This document shows positions 24,809-34,771 of a DNA stretch of 64,000 bases, one piece after another. The notes beneath the pieces were generated by a model. That model ran no database searches, was not told where the DNA came from, and saw only the letters and a program-made list of their open reading frames with translations. Source of the DNA: JBAXAB01 sp037142735. Lineage in GTDB: Bacteria; Patescibacteriota; Minisyncoccia; Phycocordibacterales; CAIZLB01. A program made the translations under genes and the position numbers. Location: NCBI GenBank assembly GCA_037142735.1, contig JBAXAB010000001.1, positions 1-64,000 on the forward strand, in the 5' to 3' direction. Position 1 is the stretch's first letter. Every line of letters begins with the position of its first letter.

Positions 24809-27800
24809 ATGTTTAAAAAAATATTAGCTCTTTTATTATTTACATTTTTTTTTACACCCCTCACAACTAATGCTCAAAGTGCAACAAACAGTCAGGCAGG
24901 ATTTCCTGTAATTGATACAAGTTTACTTCCGCCTCCGCCAAGCAACCCCCCAGATGATATGGCACTGCCAACAGGTTTACCTCATGGATTGCAGGTTGAA
25001 CCAGCTTCCACAACAAAATCTAGAGTTAATCTATCGAATGTACCTGTCACAACCTCTGTGGGCAGTGTTGCTACGACTCCTATATATATAAAGGAAATAA
25101 AACTTGAAAAGGACACTTATAAAGCAGGAGAAACTGTGCACGGAGATGCGTATCTTTCCAGTACACAGCCAGTCGATCAGTTAGATGTATATCTTGATAT
25201 TTCCCTTGGAGGTGATTATAAAAATGTAAGTAAAAGTTTTGGCATTCCAACCACTTTATACGGTACTCAATTTGTCGGACCTTTTATAGCAAAAAAGGAA
25301 GTAACAGTAAAAATTCCATTTTCTTATGTTTTACCTAGTGGAATTGGCGGAAAGGGTTTAGGTATTAACGTTGTGGCAAGGCTAAAATCGGGTCTTATTT
25401 TGTACATGAACAATGCATTCTTGAAAGAGATAACTGGAGGTTCAAGTTTGTTAGATATCAAAGAAGCCTCAGTAGAAGTAGATAGTAAAAAGTTCGCAAT
25501 TCAGGCCGGACCTACCGTATACCCGGATTCAAAGGCTTTCTTTAATATAACACTAAGTAATCCTACAAAAAATGTAGAAAACTTGAAATCAGTTGTGAAA
25601 GTTTTCGATCGCACTATTTCAGGCCAATTCGTGACCGAAGGAGAAGAGAATCCAATCATGATTAAGGCTGGTGAAACTATAAAGGTGAAGGTAAAAATAC
25701 CTTCCACTGGAATTAGAGCAGGTGTGTACGAAACAAGTTTTGATTTAGTCGATCAAGAAGGTCAATCTAAGATTTCAAGGACGACGTTCAGATATATTAT
25801 TCCAGGAGCATCTGCTGTCATACAAGGGCTTAATTTTGAAGCAAAAACAGTAAATAAAGGGGACACGGTAAATGTGGCCTTGGGATATAGCGGTCCTGCA
25901 ATGGATATAAATACCGGTAAACCTCAAACAATTACAGGTGCAACACTTACTGTAAAGATTTATGATCCTTCTACTAATCAAGTTATCGGCCAGGAATCTT
26001 CTCCAGCAGTATTTGATAAAGAATTAACAAGTACAATGGTGGCTGTTAAAATTGATAAAAGTTCCAACACTATAAAGGTGGTCGCTTCAATTACTGATAA
26101 AAACAATAACGTTATTGCTCTTTATGAGTCATCTCCTACAGAGGCGGATTTAACAAAGCTTAAAGAAGCGGAAGTAAGCCCTGAAGGCGCTGATTACCTG
26201 AAGTTTGCAGAAATTTTTACATTAGTAATTTTAATCGTTCTGTTGATTCTGTTAGTTAAAAATAGATCTAGGAATAGTGTGATTCTAAGTGTCATGATTA
26301 CTTTTGCGGTTGTTGGGTCTGGCTTATTAAGTTACACGCCAACAGAAGCACTTGTGTACTCAGCGGATTATTGGGGTTGGGGATACGCAAATGGTTCGCC
26401 TGTTTTTACTAATCCAACAAGGCAGTATTTAACACGAGGAGATACTGTTACAGTGTCGGGATATTTCGTAGACCAACGTTGTTATAATATTCCGGAATAC
26501 GTACAAATATATACTTCTTTCTTCGGAGCAACTGGTCCAGCAATATCTCCATGGGGATTAGTTTACAATTATCTAGAATTAACAGATTTCCACGTGGTAG
26601 GTACTAATAATCACTGGTTCGCAAGTCCTGGTTACTCGACCTCAGGTCTCGCTACAGGAACGTATTATTGGCTGGGAGTTTACTATGAAGCACAAACAGG
26701 TTCAGACGGTGATTTCTCAGTACTCACAGGTCAAAGATCTGACATCTACTGGATATCTTTCTGGTTGTATGAACGAGTTAATGTTACTTGTTCAGCAGAT
26801 AAAACAACAGCTTATGTTGGGGATACTGTAAAGTGGACTATGGTAACAACAGGTGGAACTAACCATTATCACTACTATTGGTACAACCCAACAGATCAAG
26901 CTGGCTGGGAGAACTCACCCCAAGTAATGATCTTGTCAAAAACTTACAATGCAACAGGAACAAAAAATATGTTTGCCGCAATTGTTGATGATTATACGAC
27001 AAATAATAGTAACGTAAACAACGGAGGAAACTGGAAACAGTGCTCAAATACTGTACTTATTAGTGCAAGTACGACAGCTGCTGTTGTACCTGCTATTGTT
27101 CAAAGTTGTGCACCATCTGCGACTACTGTTGCAGTCAACACTCCTGTGACTTGGACACTGAGCGCAAGTGGTGGAACAGCACCGCTCAAGTATTATCTAG
27201 GTGATTCTAGTGGTACTACTTCGTCTAATACAATTACTCGAACTTACACCACAGCTGGAACAATGAATATGTCATATCTCGCAAGTGACGTGAACACTCC
27301 AGTCAATACTCCAACTATGCAGTGTCCAACCGTTACCGTTACCGCTGTTCAGAATCTAAATTGTACTTCGCCTGCAGGCGGAGCAATAGCAAATGGTTCT
27401 ACGGTAAGAATGTATGCAAATGCAACTTCAGCATGTGGCACCTACGTTGACTTCACTTGTACCAACGGTACCCTTTCAGCAGGGGATCAAACGCTATACA
27501 AGAATGCTCAATGTGTTGATTCGTCTAGTCCTGTCATCTCTAGTTTCAAAGTAATTCCAGATACTGTTAATAAGGGCAGTCCGTGCTTTATGCCTCTTAA
27601 GGTTAGTAGCTCACAGGCATGTTCAATCTTGGGAACTAATGGTGAGAATATATCTGTCGGTCTCGACGCTTCAGGTAACTCCTCGACTACATTGCAATCT
27701 GCCGGTTTGACGATTAGCTCAAAGTATACTCTTTCCTGCACAGGTAAAACTAAAGATGCTTCGGGTAATTATCCAGTTGTGACCAAGTCAGGTCGTTGTT

Positions 27801-27829
27801 TCCTAAACGCAGCCACTACCGAAAAATAG
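24809..27829 (+). CDS. 1006-residue surface protein with central transmembrane hairpin (copy 2)
   Basis: This is a tandem paralogue of the preceding gene with the same order: signal peptide, Pro-rich linker (LLPPPPSNPPDDMALP), beta-sandwich domains, a membrane hairpin at about residues 465-510 with a basic turn (KNRSRNS), PKD-like modules (DKTTAYVGDTVKWTMVTTGG) and a Cys-rich end. Long segments are clearly alignable, for example NSPQV followed by LSKTY and the terminal TKDASGN-P-V-TKS. A TGA-TATAAT extended -10 box lies 32 nt upstream, as before copy 1, so the promoters were probably duplicated too. Confidence 0.75.
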   Translation: MFKKILALLLFTFFFTPLTTNAQSATNSQAGFPVIDTSLLPPPPSNPPDDMALPTGLPHGLQVEPASTTKSRVNLSNVPVTTSVGSVATTPIYIKEIKLEKDTYKAGETVHGDAYLSSTQPVDQLDVYLDISLGGDYKNVSKSFGIPTTLYGTQFVGPFIAKKEVTVKIPFSYVLPSGIGGKGLGINVVARLKSGLILYMNNAFLKEITGGSSLLDIKEASVEVDSKKFAIQAGPTVYPDSKAFFNITLSNPTKNVENLKSVVKVFDRTISGQFVTEGEENPIMIKAGETIKVKVKIPSTGIRAGVYETSFDLVDQEGQSKISRTTFRYIIPGASAVIQGLNFEAKTVNKGDTVNVALGYSGPAMDINTGKPQTITGATLTVKIYDPSTNQVIGQESSPAVFDKELTSTMVAVKIDKSSNTIKVVASITDKNNNVIALYESSPTEADLTKLKEAEVSPEGADYLKFAEIFTLVILIVLLILLVKNRSRNSVILSVMITFAVVGSGLLSYTPTEALVYSADYWGWGYANGSPVFTNPTRQYLTRGDTVTVSGYFVDQRCYNIPEYVQIYTSFFGATGPAISPWGLVYNYLELTDFHVVGTNNHWFASPGYSTSGLATGTYYWLGVYYEAQTGSDGDFSVLTGQRSDIYWISFWLYERVNVTCSADKTTAYVGDTVKWTMVTTGGTNHYHYYWYNPTDQAGWENSPQVMILSKTYNATGTKNMFAAIVDDYTTNNSNVNNGGNWKQCSNTVLISASTTAAVVPAIVQSCAPSATTVAVNTPVTWTLSASGGTAPLKYYLGDSSGTTSSNTITRTYTTAGTMNMSYLASDVNTPVNTPTMQCPTVTVTAVQNLNCTSPAGGAIANGSTVRMYANATSACGTYVDFTCTNGTLSAGDQTLYKNAQCVDSSSPVISSFKVIPDTVNKGSPCFMPLKVSSSQACSILGTNGENISVGLDASGNSSTTLQSAGLTISSKYTLSCTGKTKDASGNYPVVTKSGRCFLNAATTEK

Positions 27830-27850
27830 TCCAATTTTTGATCTACTAGA

Positions 27851-29131
27851 ATGGAATCACGTATTAAACGCTTCTTCAAACAACTAGGCCCTGGTTTAAT
27901 CACTGGAGCTGCGGATGATGATCCTTCGGGGATCACAACCTATTCTCAATCCGGGGCACAATTTGGATTTGGGCAACTATGGTCAGCTTTGTATCAATTA
28001 CCACTGCTAATTGCTATTCAGGAGGCATGCGCACGTATTGGAGCTGTCACCGGCAAAGGTTTGGCAGGCGTTATAAAAGACAATTACACAAAAAAAGTTC
28101 TAGCTTTTGTGGTTATTTTGGTGGCGGTTGCTAACATGATCAATATCGGGGCGGATATTGGTGCTGTTGTATCGTCGCTACAGCTTATAGTAAATATTCC
28201 CTTCATAATTCTTGCGATGGCGATGTCAGCGTTAATTATTATTCTTCAGGTTAAAGTTAGTTACAAAGATTATGTCGGTATATTGAAATGGCTGACATTA
28301 GCATTACTTGCGTATCCATTAACGGCTCTTATGATCCATGCTCCTTGGGCTGAAATATTCAGAGCGACTATTTTTCCGGATATACATTTTAATTTTGAGT
28401 ATTTCTTTATTATTACGGCCGTTTTTGGAACGACCATTACGCCGTACATGTTTTTTTGGGACTCATCTACACAGGTAGAAGAAGAGGATTACGATCACAT
28501 TAAAATTGGGGCCGACAATAAGCCACAAATTACAAAACAATTTCTCAGTAATCTACGAAACGATAATACAATCGGCATGCTTGCATCACAGGTAACGCAA
28601 TGGTTTATTGTGATTGTGACCGCAAGTGTTCTTTTTCGAAATGGAATACACAATATAGGCACAGCATCAGATGCAGCCAAAGCATTAGAGCCGTTAATGA
28701 CATCAATAGGGGCGCCAGGTTCGCTGGCAAAATATTTGTTTGCATTAGGAGTGGTCGGACTTGGGTTATTGGGTATACCGGTACTGGCAGGTTCGGCAGG
28801 TTATGCAGTGAGCGAGGCGATGGGTTGGAAAGTAGGGCTAGCAAAAAAATTTGATGAAGCCAAGGCTTTTTACATGATTATTATTGGTTCTATTATTTGT
28901 GGACTAATCTTGAATTTTATTGGAATTAATCCGATTAAGGCCTTGGTTTACGCTTCAGTGTTCAACGGACTTGCAGCAGTACCATTAATATTTATCATTG
29001 CCAAAATAAATTCAAACAAAAGGATACTAGGGGAGCATAGTGGCAGTGCACTTTCAAGAATTTTTGTCTGGTTAACCTTTGTTGTGATGTTGTTGTCTGC
29101 AATCGGTCTTTTTTACACTTTGTGGCACTAA
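27851..29131 (+). CDS. NRAMP-family divalent metal transporter
   Basis: This 426-residue protein has about eleven membrane helices and the helix-1 metal-binding signature DDDPSGITTYSQSGAQFG, followed by the family's other conserved positions (QEACARIGAVTGKG). NRAMP/MntH proteins import Mn2+ or Fe2+ with protons. The helix-6 segment reads ASQVTQWFIVI rather than the usual A-x-V-M-P-H-N pattern, so metal selectivity may differ, as in NRAMP-related proteins that lack the conserved Met. It lies 21 nt after the second surface protein. Confidence 0.85.
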   Translation: MESRIKRFFKQLGPGLITGAADDDPSGITTYSQSGAQFGFGQLWSALYQLPLLIAIQEACARIGAVTGKGLAGVIKDNYTKKVLAFVVILVAVANMINIGADIGAVVSSLQLIVNIPFIILAMAMSALIIILQVKVSYKDYVGILKWLTLALLAYPLTALMIHAPWAEIFRATIFPDIHFNFEYFFIITAVFGTTITPYMFFWDSSTQVEEEDYDHIKIGADNKPQITKQFLSNLRNDNTIGMLASQVTQWFIVIVTASVLFRNGIHNIGTASDAAKALEPLMTSIGAPGSLAKYLFALGVVGLGLLGIPVLAGSAGYAVSEAMGWKVGLAKKFDEAKAFYMIIIGSIICGLILNFIGINPIKALVYASVFNGLAAVPLIFIIAKINSNKRILGEHSGSALSRIFVWLTFVVMLLSAIGLFYTLWH

Positions 29132-29161
29132 GAAAAAAAATAGTATATCCTGATCTATATT

Positions 29162-29941
29162 ATGCCGATACTTTTGTATAAAAAGTTAGGAGAGACCCCT
29201 CTCGAAGCCATAAATCGATTAAGATTGGAAAGGCCAGACTTGGAAAAAGCGAAATTAAGCTATGCCGGAAGGCTTGATCCAATGGCGGAAGGGCTTTTGC
29301 TTGTCCTTTCAGGTGAAGAATGTTCAGGAGAGCAACGCCCTCACTTTCTCGACTTAAAAAAGGAATATGAAGTAGAAATTTTATTTGGAGTTACGACGGA
29401 TTCATATGACATATTAGGTCTACCTCAAGATTTTAGAATAAATATAGAAAAGCTTAATGTCGATAGTGTTAAATCTCAGGCAGAAAAAGTTTTTAAAAGT
29501 TTTATTGGTCTTGAGCATGGACTGACATACCCACCATTTTCATCAAAAACTATTAATGGAAAACCCTTGTTTCAGATAGCTTTAGACGGAAAGCTTGATA
29601 CTGTTGAACTACCAAAAATATCTGGGTCAATTGATGAAATAGAGGTTCTGGGGCATAGAAATGTAATGACAACGGCCTTGTTAGAACATGTTCAGAGGGT
29701 TATTTCACTTGTTAGGGGGGATTTCAGACAACAGCAAATTTTGGGCCTGTGGACAAGTCTATTGCAAAATCTTCCATCAAGTGAATGTTGGCCGATTCTT
29801 AAGATCAAGGTTGTCTGTCAGTCCGGAGTCTACATGAGATCTCTTGCTAAAGAGCTGGGAGACAGGCTTGGCATCGGAGCGCTAGCTTTTTCAATCAAAA
29901 GAACAAAAGTAGGGGAATACGCCATGCCTATAAAGGAATAG
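29162..29941 (+). CDS. truB: tRNA pseudouridine(55) synthase-like (TruB family)
   Basis: This 259-residue protein carries the TruB motif I catalytic segment KLSYAGRLDPMAEGLLLVL with the catalytic Asp, followed by FLDLKKEYEVEILFGVTTDSYD and the C-terminal CQSGVYMRSLAKELGDRLG motif. TruB forms the T-loop pseudouridine in tRNA. The N-terminus lacks the common KP-x-G-x-T-S signature of bacterial TruB (here LYKKLGETPLEAINRLR), so it is a divergent member; assignment to TruB rather than another branch is likely but not certain. Confidence 0.75.
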   Translation: MPILLYKKLGETPLEAINRLRLERPDLEKAKLSYAGRLDPMAEGLLLVLSGEECSGEQRPHFLDLKKEYEVEILFGVTTDSYDILGLPQDFRINIEKLNVDSVKSQAEKVFKSFIGLEHGLTYPPFSSKTINGKPLFQIALDGKLDTVELPKISGSIDEIEVLGHRNVMTTALLEHVQRVISLVRGDFRQQQILGLWTSLLQNLPSSECWPILKIKVVCQSGVYMRSLAKELGDRLGIGALAFSIKRTKVGEYAMPIKE

Positions 29942-30010
29942 TATGTTGAAGAATAAGGATATTTCAAGACTGTGGACATCAAATCCCTGTTAAAAATAAG
30001 CCTTCCATGC

Positions 30011-30070
30011 TATAGTAAACCTCACTGCCGTATCGGCCGAAGAGTCTTAATATGTATATTTTGTAAGACT
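30011..30070 (+). promoter_or_regulatory. Promoter and leader hairpin of the second ECF gene
   Basis: TGC-TATAGT (extended -10, 30011-30016) is followed by an 80-nt leader containing AGTCTTA (30043-30049) paired with TAAGACT (30064-30070). No Shine-Dalgarno is visible before the ATG at 30096. Confidence 0.5.
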
Positions 30071-30095
30071 TTATAGGCTTCATACGTCATAACTT

Positions 30096-30674
30096 ATGCC
30101 AAAGAAGACACAGGCAAATCAGGATAAAAAAAGGGAACACCTTGAAGATCTTTATGGCAAGCATGCGGACGAGCTATTTCGCTTCGCACTGTACAAACTA
30201 TCAGATCGTGAAAAGGCTAAGGACGTAGTCCAGGACACCTTTGTTAAGGTCTGGTCGCACATCACAGGGGACGGAGAAACTTTAGATAATCCAAGAGCCT
30301 TTCTCTTTAAGATAGCTAAAAACCTGGTCATTGATTCATACCGAAAGGTTAAACCAATGTCCATCGATTCCTTAGAAGAGATTCTTCACTTTGACATATC
30401 GGATAATCATCAATCACGCGACGAAATGCACGATGCTGTAGACATGTCTATAGTTTTAGACGCCTTAAACATCTTGGATACCGAAATTCGTGATGTAATC
30501 ATTATGCGATATATGGACGGTTTGTCGGTTAAGGAAATATCAGACATTACTGGTCAAAGAGAAAATACAGTTTCCGTTCAGATCCACAGGGCTTTGAAGG
30601 AAATGCAAGATCACTTTGGGGTCGAAGAACCTTTGTCCTCGACGAGAATCTCGCCAAACAACAATTTAATTTAA
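30096..30674 (+). CDS. ECF-type RNA polymerase sigma factor (second)
   Basis: This 192-residue protein has region 2 (DREKAKDVVQDTFVKVWSHI, then LFKIAKNLVIDSYRKVK) and region 4 (ILDTEIRDVIIMRYMDGLSV, then EISDITGQRENTVSVQIHRA). The next gene, 4 nt downstream, is a DUF5667 protein with a membrane segment, the arrangement seen for ECF/anti-sigma pairs in CPR and Actinobacteria. It differs from the first ECF factor in having a longer leader with a hairpin. Confidence 0.9.
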   Translation: MPKKTQANQDKKREHLEDLYGKHADELFRFALYKLSDREKAKDVVQDTFVKVWSHITGDGETLDNPRAFLFKIAKNLVIDSYRKVKPMSIDSLEEILHFDISDNHQSRDEMHDAVDMSIVLDALNILDTEIRDVIIMRYMDGLSVKEISDITGQRENTVSVQIHRALKEMQDHFGVEEPLSSTRISPNNNLI

Positions 30675-30678
30675 AATC

Positions 30679-31821
30679 ATGAACCAGAGAGGCTTACACA
30701 ATTTCATATCTCTGCTTAAAAAACAGAAAATGACTGACCTTGAAAAAAAGGAGGTATTTAACCGTGTCATGACAGATATAGAAATGGGTAAATCAAGTAT
30801 TCTGGAACATTCAGAAAAAAGTGTCGAATCACCATTTTCTATAAAGAAACACCTTAATCGTTCTTGGACGTCCTATGTCCTATCAAGACGTTTTGTACCA
30901 TCATTTGTTATCGTAGCAGTTCTTTTTATATCAGGAGGCCTTCTAGCAAGAGCCGAGAACACTTTACCCGGAGATTTTCTATACCCATTAAAACTTAATA
31001 TTAACGAAGGTGTTCGAGATATCGCAGCCTTAACACCAGAGGCAAAAGCTCGTCTCGCTATAGATGTTACAGAAAGACGTCTTCAAGAGGCCGCTTCTTT
31101 GTCTGCACAGGGGAGATTTAACCAGACCAGCCAGGATTTGATTAAGAATGAACTAGCCAAGAACGTGACACAGTTCAAAAACCGTGTAGCTTCACTTGTT
31201 TCGCACAATGATTTAGCATCTGCTCAGCAACTAGCAGTGGATTTTGAATCATCGCTCAAAGCACATGAACTTATCCTAGAAAAAATCTCTTCTGATACCA
31301 GCTCTTCAACTACTAGCGGTCAATTAACTTCTCTTATTAGTGATATCCGAAACCAAATCGCGACATCTACTGCGTCTCGTGTGGATATCGATTCTCAAGA
31401 ATTGGTTGCTAACTCAAACGATCTATCTAAAGCTAAGGTTAAATACAATGATTTTAAAATTAAATTTGATCAGATTAGTCTAATTGCTTCAAGCACAAAC
31501 CTTTCAGCTGACACAGCTTCCAGTGTTAAAAGTCTTCTTATAGACACCGATATTTTGCTTACTCAGTGCGGTGATCTTATTAAAAAAGCGAGTTCAACCG
31601 AAGCTTTTACAATACTCCAGACTATTTCTCAAAAAATTTATCAGGCTGAAGACCTTATTATGATTGAACGTGATGCTGATCCACAATTAAAAGCACTTCT
31701 CGATAAATTTGGTGTCACAGGCTCAAATGCATCGTCAACGAAAGGTACGGCCACCTCTACGTTGGATATGAATGCCACATCAACAGCCGCAACCTCAACT
31801 GCAACCTCGACAACTCTTTAA
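30679..31821 (+). CDS. DUF5667 membrane protein, probable anti-sigma partner
   Basis: This 380-residue protein has a cytoplasmic N-terminus of about 70 residues, one membrane helix (about residues 74-90, FVPSFVIVAVLFISGGLLAR), the DUF5667 signature (ENTLPGDFLYPLKLNINEGV, then ALTPEAKARLAIDVTERRLQ), a long extracytoplasmic helical region and a Ser/Thr/Ala-rich tail. The cytoplasmic part could bind the ECF factor encoded just upstream; that role is inferred from gene order and topology. Confidence 0.75.
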   Translation: MNQRGLHNFISLLKKQKMTDLEKKEVFNRVMTDIEMGKSSILEHSEKSVESPFSIKKHLNRSWTSYVLSRRFVPSFVIVAVLFISGGLLARAENTLPGDFLYPLKLNINEGVRDIAALTPEAKARLAIDVTERRLQEAASLSAQGRFNQTSQDLIKNELAKNVTQFKNRVASLVSHNDLASAQQLAVDFESSLKAHELILEKISSDTSSSTTSGQLTSLISDIRNQIATSTASRVDIDSQELVANSNDLSKAKVKYNDFKIKFDQISLIASSTNLSADTASSVKSLLIDTDILLTQCGDLIKKASSTEAFTILQTISQKIYQAEDLIMIERDADPQLKALLDKFGVTGSNASSTKGTATSTLDMNATSTAATSTATSTTL

Positions 31822-31849
31822 AGCTATTTCAAATTACCTAATAAGAGTG

Positions 31850-31855
31850 TAGAAT
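31850..31855 (+). promoter_or_regulatory. -10 box, predicted leaderless start of zwf
   Basis: TAGAAT ends 6 nt before the ATG at 31862. Confidence 0.4.
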
Positions 31856-31861
31856 CAAGTT

Positions 31862-33115
31862 ATGGCGACGTTTCTTCTATTTGGTATTACTGGTGATTTG
31901 GCACGAAATAAAATTGTTCCAGCATTATTTAATCTCTATGCTCGTAAAGAAGTGAATCAAAATCACTTTATCTGTATTGGAGTTGGAAGAAAAAAGATAC
32001 AAAAAGAAGAATTTCATAATCTTATCTCTGAAAGTATTGCTGCTGTATCAATAGCAAATTTTAAGGACAGGTTAGACATAACAAGCTCTGACATCGAAAC
32101 CTTTCGTCATAATTTCGTATTGAGCTGTATGTATATTCAAGGAGAATTTAATGATCCTCGACTATATTCGGAGATCAAGAAAGACTTGGAAATTAGCATG
32201 CTGTCTAGTAAGGATAATGCAATATTTTGTAAACTGTCCCTACCGCCAAGTCTCCATAGTGACATTGTCGGGCACTTAATTGATGGAAAAATAATGTCTA
32301 TTAGATCTTTCAATCTCCTAATTGAAAAGCCATTCGGATCTGATGCTTCTTCAGCAAGAAAACTTTTTAATAAAATAACAGAGAAACTAGACCCAAAACA
32401 TCTTATATTGATTGATCACTATCTGGGAAAGGAGCCTGTCATTGACCTTGAAAATATTCGACTGTCTGGATATGGAGAGAGTCTGTTATCTAGCAAAAAC
32501 ATTAAGGAGGTCGAAGTGCGACTACTAGAAATAAAATCAATAGGTACACGAGGGGCCTTTTATGATCAGGTGGGGGCATTGCAAGATGTGGGACAAAATC
32601 ATTTGTTACAGGTCTTGGCTGTAGCAGTAGCGGACTACTCAGACATTAGAGAGTTGGATACTGCCAAATCAGTATTCATAGGCAGTTTGCGGTTTGATTC
32701 TCGACAGAAGGCTATTTTTGGACAGTACAAGGGTTATTTAAAGGAACTTCATGTTAACCCTGAGTCAAAAACAGAGACTTTTTTCTCAGTCGGTTTTAAA
32801 TCTAATCTTAAAAAATGGGCAAAAACAAAATTTAGAGTTACTTCTGGCAAATGTATGCAAAATGCTTTGGCGGAAATCATTTATACATATACAGATGGTA
32901 AAAAATTTAGCCTGCGCATATCCGAAAAGGGTAGATCTGCCTATGAATACATCCTTTTAGGAGCTTTGCATCATAATGTGATGTTACGGGCCGATATACA
33001 GCAAATTATTGCCAGTTGGAAATTGACCGCTGAGGTTAAAAAACACCAAAATTCAAAAAATGTAGAATTCATGGTGTATGAAAAGAACACAAACTCTATT
33101 TTAAAATTAATTTAA
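31862..33115 (+). CDS. zwf: Glucose-6-phosphate dehydrogenase
   Basis: This 417-residue protein has the nucleotide-binding start LLFGITGDLARNKIVPALFN and the active-site signature IDHYLGKEPVIDLENIR, plus IEKPFGSDASSARKLF preceding it, all typical of G6PDH. It is about 70 residues shorter than common bacterial enzymes, mainly in the C-terminal half. It would oxidise glucose-6-phosphate and make NADPH. No other oxidative pentose-phosphate genes lie in the window, which is not unusual for a CPR genome. Confidence 0.85.
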   Translation: MATFLLFGITGDLARNKIVPALFNLYARKEVNQNHFICIGVGRKKIQKEEFHNLISESIAAVSIANFKDRLDITSSDIETFRHNFVLSCMYIQGEFNDPRLYSEIKKDLEISMLSSKDNAIFCKLSLPPSLHSDIVGHLIDGKIMSIRSFNLLIEKPFGSDASSARKLFNKITEKLDPKHLILIDHYLGKEPVIDLENIRLSGYGESLLSSKNIKEVEVRLLEIKSIGTRGAFYDQVGALQDVGQNHLLQVLAVAVADYSDIRELDTAKSVFIGSLRFDSRQKAIFGQYKGYLKELHVNPESKTETFFSVGFKSNLKKWAKTKFRVTSGKCMQNALAEIIYTYTDGKKFSLRISEKGRSAYEYILLGALHHNVMLRADIQQIIASWKLTAEVKKHQNSKNVEFMVYEKNTNSILKLI

Positions 33116-33121
33116 ATTCGG

Positions 33122-33127
33122 TATAAT
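33122..33127 (+). promoter_or_regulatory. -10 box, predicted leaderless start of the histidine kinase
   Basis: TATAAT ends 6 nt before the GTG start at 33134; a leaderless GTG start is noteworthy. Confidence 0.5.
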
Positions 33128-33133
33128 ATAAAA

Positions 33134-34702
33134 GTGAATTCTACCTTATTACTCGTACACAATTTAGGCTATAGTTTCTCTGTTGTTACTACGGCATTTA
33201 TTGGTTTTCTTGTACTTTTCAAAGGTGCAAAGGTTCTTGTAAATCGCACCTTCTTCCTTACAAACATTTTTTATTCAATCTTTGGTATTTTTTATCTTTT
33301 AGGCACCAACACATCTGATCCGCACCTTTCCAAGTTCTATATCATGTTTACATTGGTAAATTTATTCACAGTAACTGGTAATGCACATACAGCATGGGAA
33401 TTTTTAGGTCTTGGAAAAAAATTTAAAAAAATGATAGTGGCCTTTTACAGTATTGCGGTGCTGCTTTGCACATTCTTTTTATTAGTGCCTAATTCTTACA
33501 TTCTTGATTCGAGGCCATATCTTTATCTGCCCAACTTCTATAATGCTGGAAACTTTTACTGGATGTTTACCACATTCTTTTTAGTAGTGGCTGTCATATT
33601 TATAGGTACATTAATCAAGAGTTGGCTGGCAGCTGTTGGAAATGAGAGGACTCGTATATCATATTTTCTAATTGCATTCGTTATTGCCTACGGAACTGGT
33701 TCTATAGCCTTTCTGCCTATTTTTGGAATCAATGCGGATCCGTTATATGCTGGGTTTATCGGTGTACACTCTGTCATCATTGCATACGCTATTTTAAACT
33801 ATAAGATACTTGATCTACATGTAGTGGCTGCGAAGGCCATCAATTTTTCTCTCTTTACTGTTCTTTCCGGGTTTCTTATTGTCGCAATTAATTGGATTAA
33901 TAATTACTCATCACAGAGTTCCCTTGGACTACCAAATTGGGTTACACCATTGTTATCAGGCCTAGGTGTTCTTATTATTGGTTACATTCTATTAAAAAAG
34001 CTTCGTGAGGCTGATGTATTGAAATATGAATTTATTAATAACATTAGTCATAAATTTAGGACGCCTTTGACGCATATTCGATGGATGTCAGAGGAATTAA
34101 GAACTGAGGCTGACCAAATCACTCGTGATCGTGAGGTTGAACAAATTCAGTACGCGACTATGAGGTTGTTTGAATTAACCAATATCGTAATTGATGCTGC
34201 TAAAGACACCGAAGTCGAAAGTATTTACCACACAACATCATTCGACATAAAAGAACTGATTAAAAATATGATCGATGCACATGCTGATCAAATTACAAGA
34301 AAACACCTTACAATAGAAGTGAACTATTCAGAAAATATTCTAGAAATTAAGGCTGATAAGACTCGATTACAATTCGCTATGCAAATTTTATTTGAAAACG
34401 CTATTGTTTATACGCCGGATAATGGAAAAGTGATAGTTAATGCATCGTATAACAAATCAACTCCTAGTTTCACTTTTTATATTAAAGATAGTGGTATCGG
34501 TATTGCAAATGAGGATTTACCAAAGCTATTTAGAAAGTTTTTCCGTACAAGCAATGCAAGACTGGCTGATACCGAGGGGATGGGTATATGCCTATATATG
34601 GCCAAAAAGATCATATTGCGCCACAATGGCAATATACAAGTTAATTCAGATGGCCTAAATACCGGCACAGCCTTTAGCTTTACAATACCTCAGGAAGCAT
34701 AG
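33134..34702 (+). CDS. Membrane sensor histidine kinase
   Basis: This 522-residue protein starts with GTG. It has seven or eight N-terminal membrane helices (to about residue 295) like the 7TM/MASE-type input of CPR kinases, then HisKA with phosphoacceptor H306 in NISHKFRTPLTHIRW, and HATPase_c with N-box (FENAIVYTPDNGK), G1 (DSGIGIANEDL) and G2 (TEGMGICLYMAKKI). All catalytic motifs are intact. No response regulator gene is adjacent, so its partner is elsewhere. Confidence 0.88.
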   Translation: MNSTLLLVHNLGYSFSVVTTAFIGFLVLFKGAKVLVNRTFFLTNIFYSIFGIFYLLGTNTSDPHLSKFYIMFTLVNLFTVTGNAHTAWEFLGLGKKFKKMIVAFYSIAVLLCTFFLLVPNSYILDSRPYLYLPNFYNAGNFYWMFTTFFLVVAVIFIGTLIKSWLAAVGNERTRISYFLIAFVIAYGTGSIAFLPIFGINADPLYAGFIGVHSVIIAYAILNYKILDLHVVAAKAINFSLFTVLSGFLIVAINWINNYSSQSSLGLPNWVTPLLSGLGVLIIGYILLKKLREADVLKYEFINNISHKFRTPLTHIRWMSEELRTEADQITRDREVEQIQYATMRLFELTNIVIDAAKDTEVESIYHTTSFDIKELIKNMIDAHADQITRKHLTIEVNYSENILEIKADKTRLQFAMQILFENAIVYTPDNGKVIVNASYNKSTPSFTFYIKDSGIGIANEDLPKLFRKFFRTSNARLADTEGMGICLYMAKKIILRHNGNIQVNSDGLNTGTAFSFTIPQEA

Positions 34703-34758
34703 TATCTTATAGGCAAGAAGTATTGGTTTTTTAACAACCATTTCTTAATTAAATAGAC

Positions 34759-34764
34759 TAAAAT
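34759..34764 (+). promoter_or_regulatory. -10 box, predicted leaderless start of 34772 gene
   Basis: TAAAAT ends 7 nt before the ATG at 34772. Confidence 0.4.
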
Positions 34765-34771
34765 AAACATT

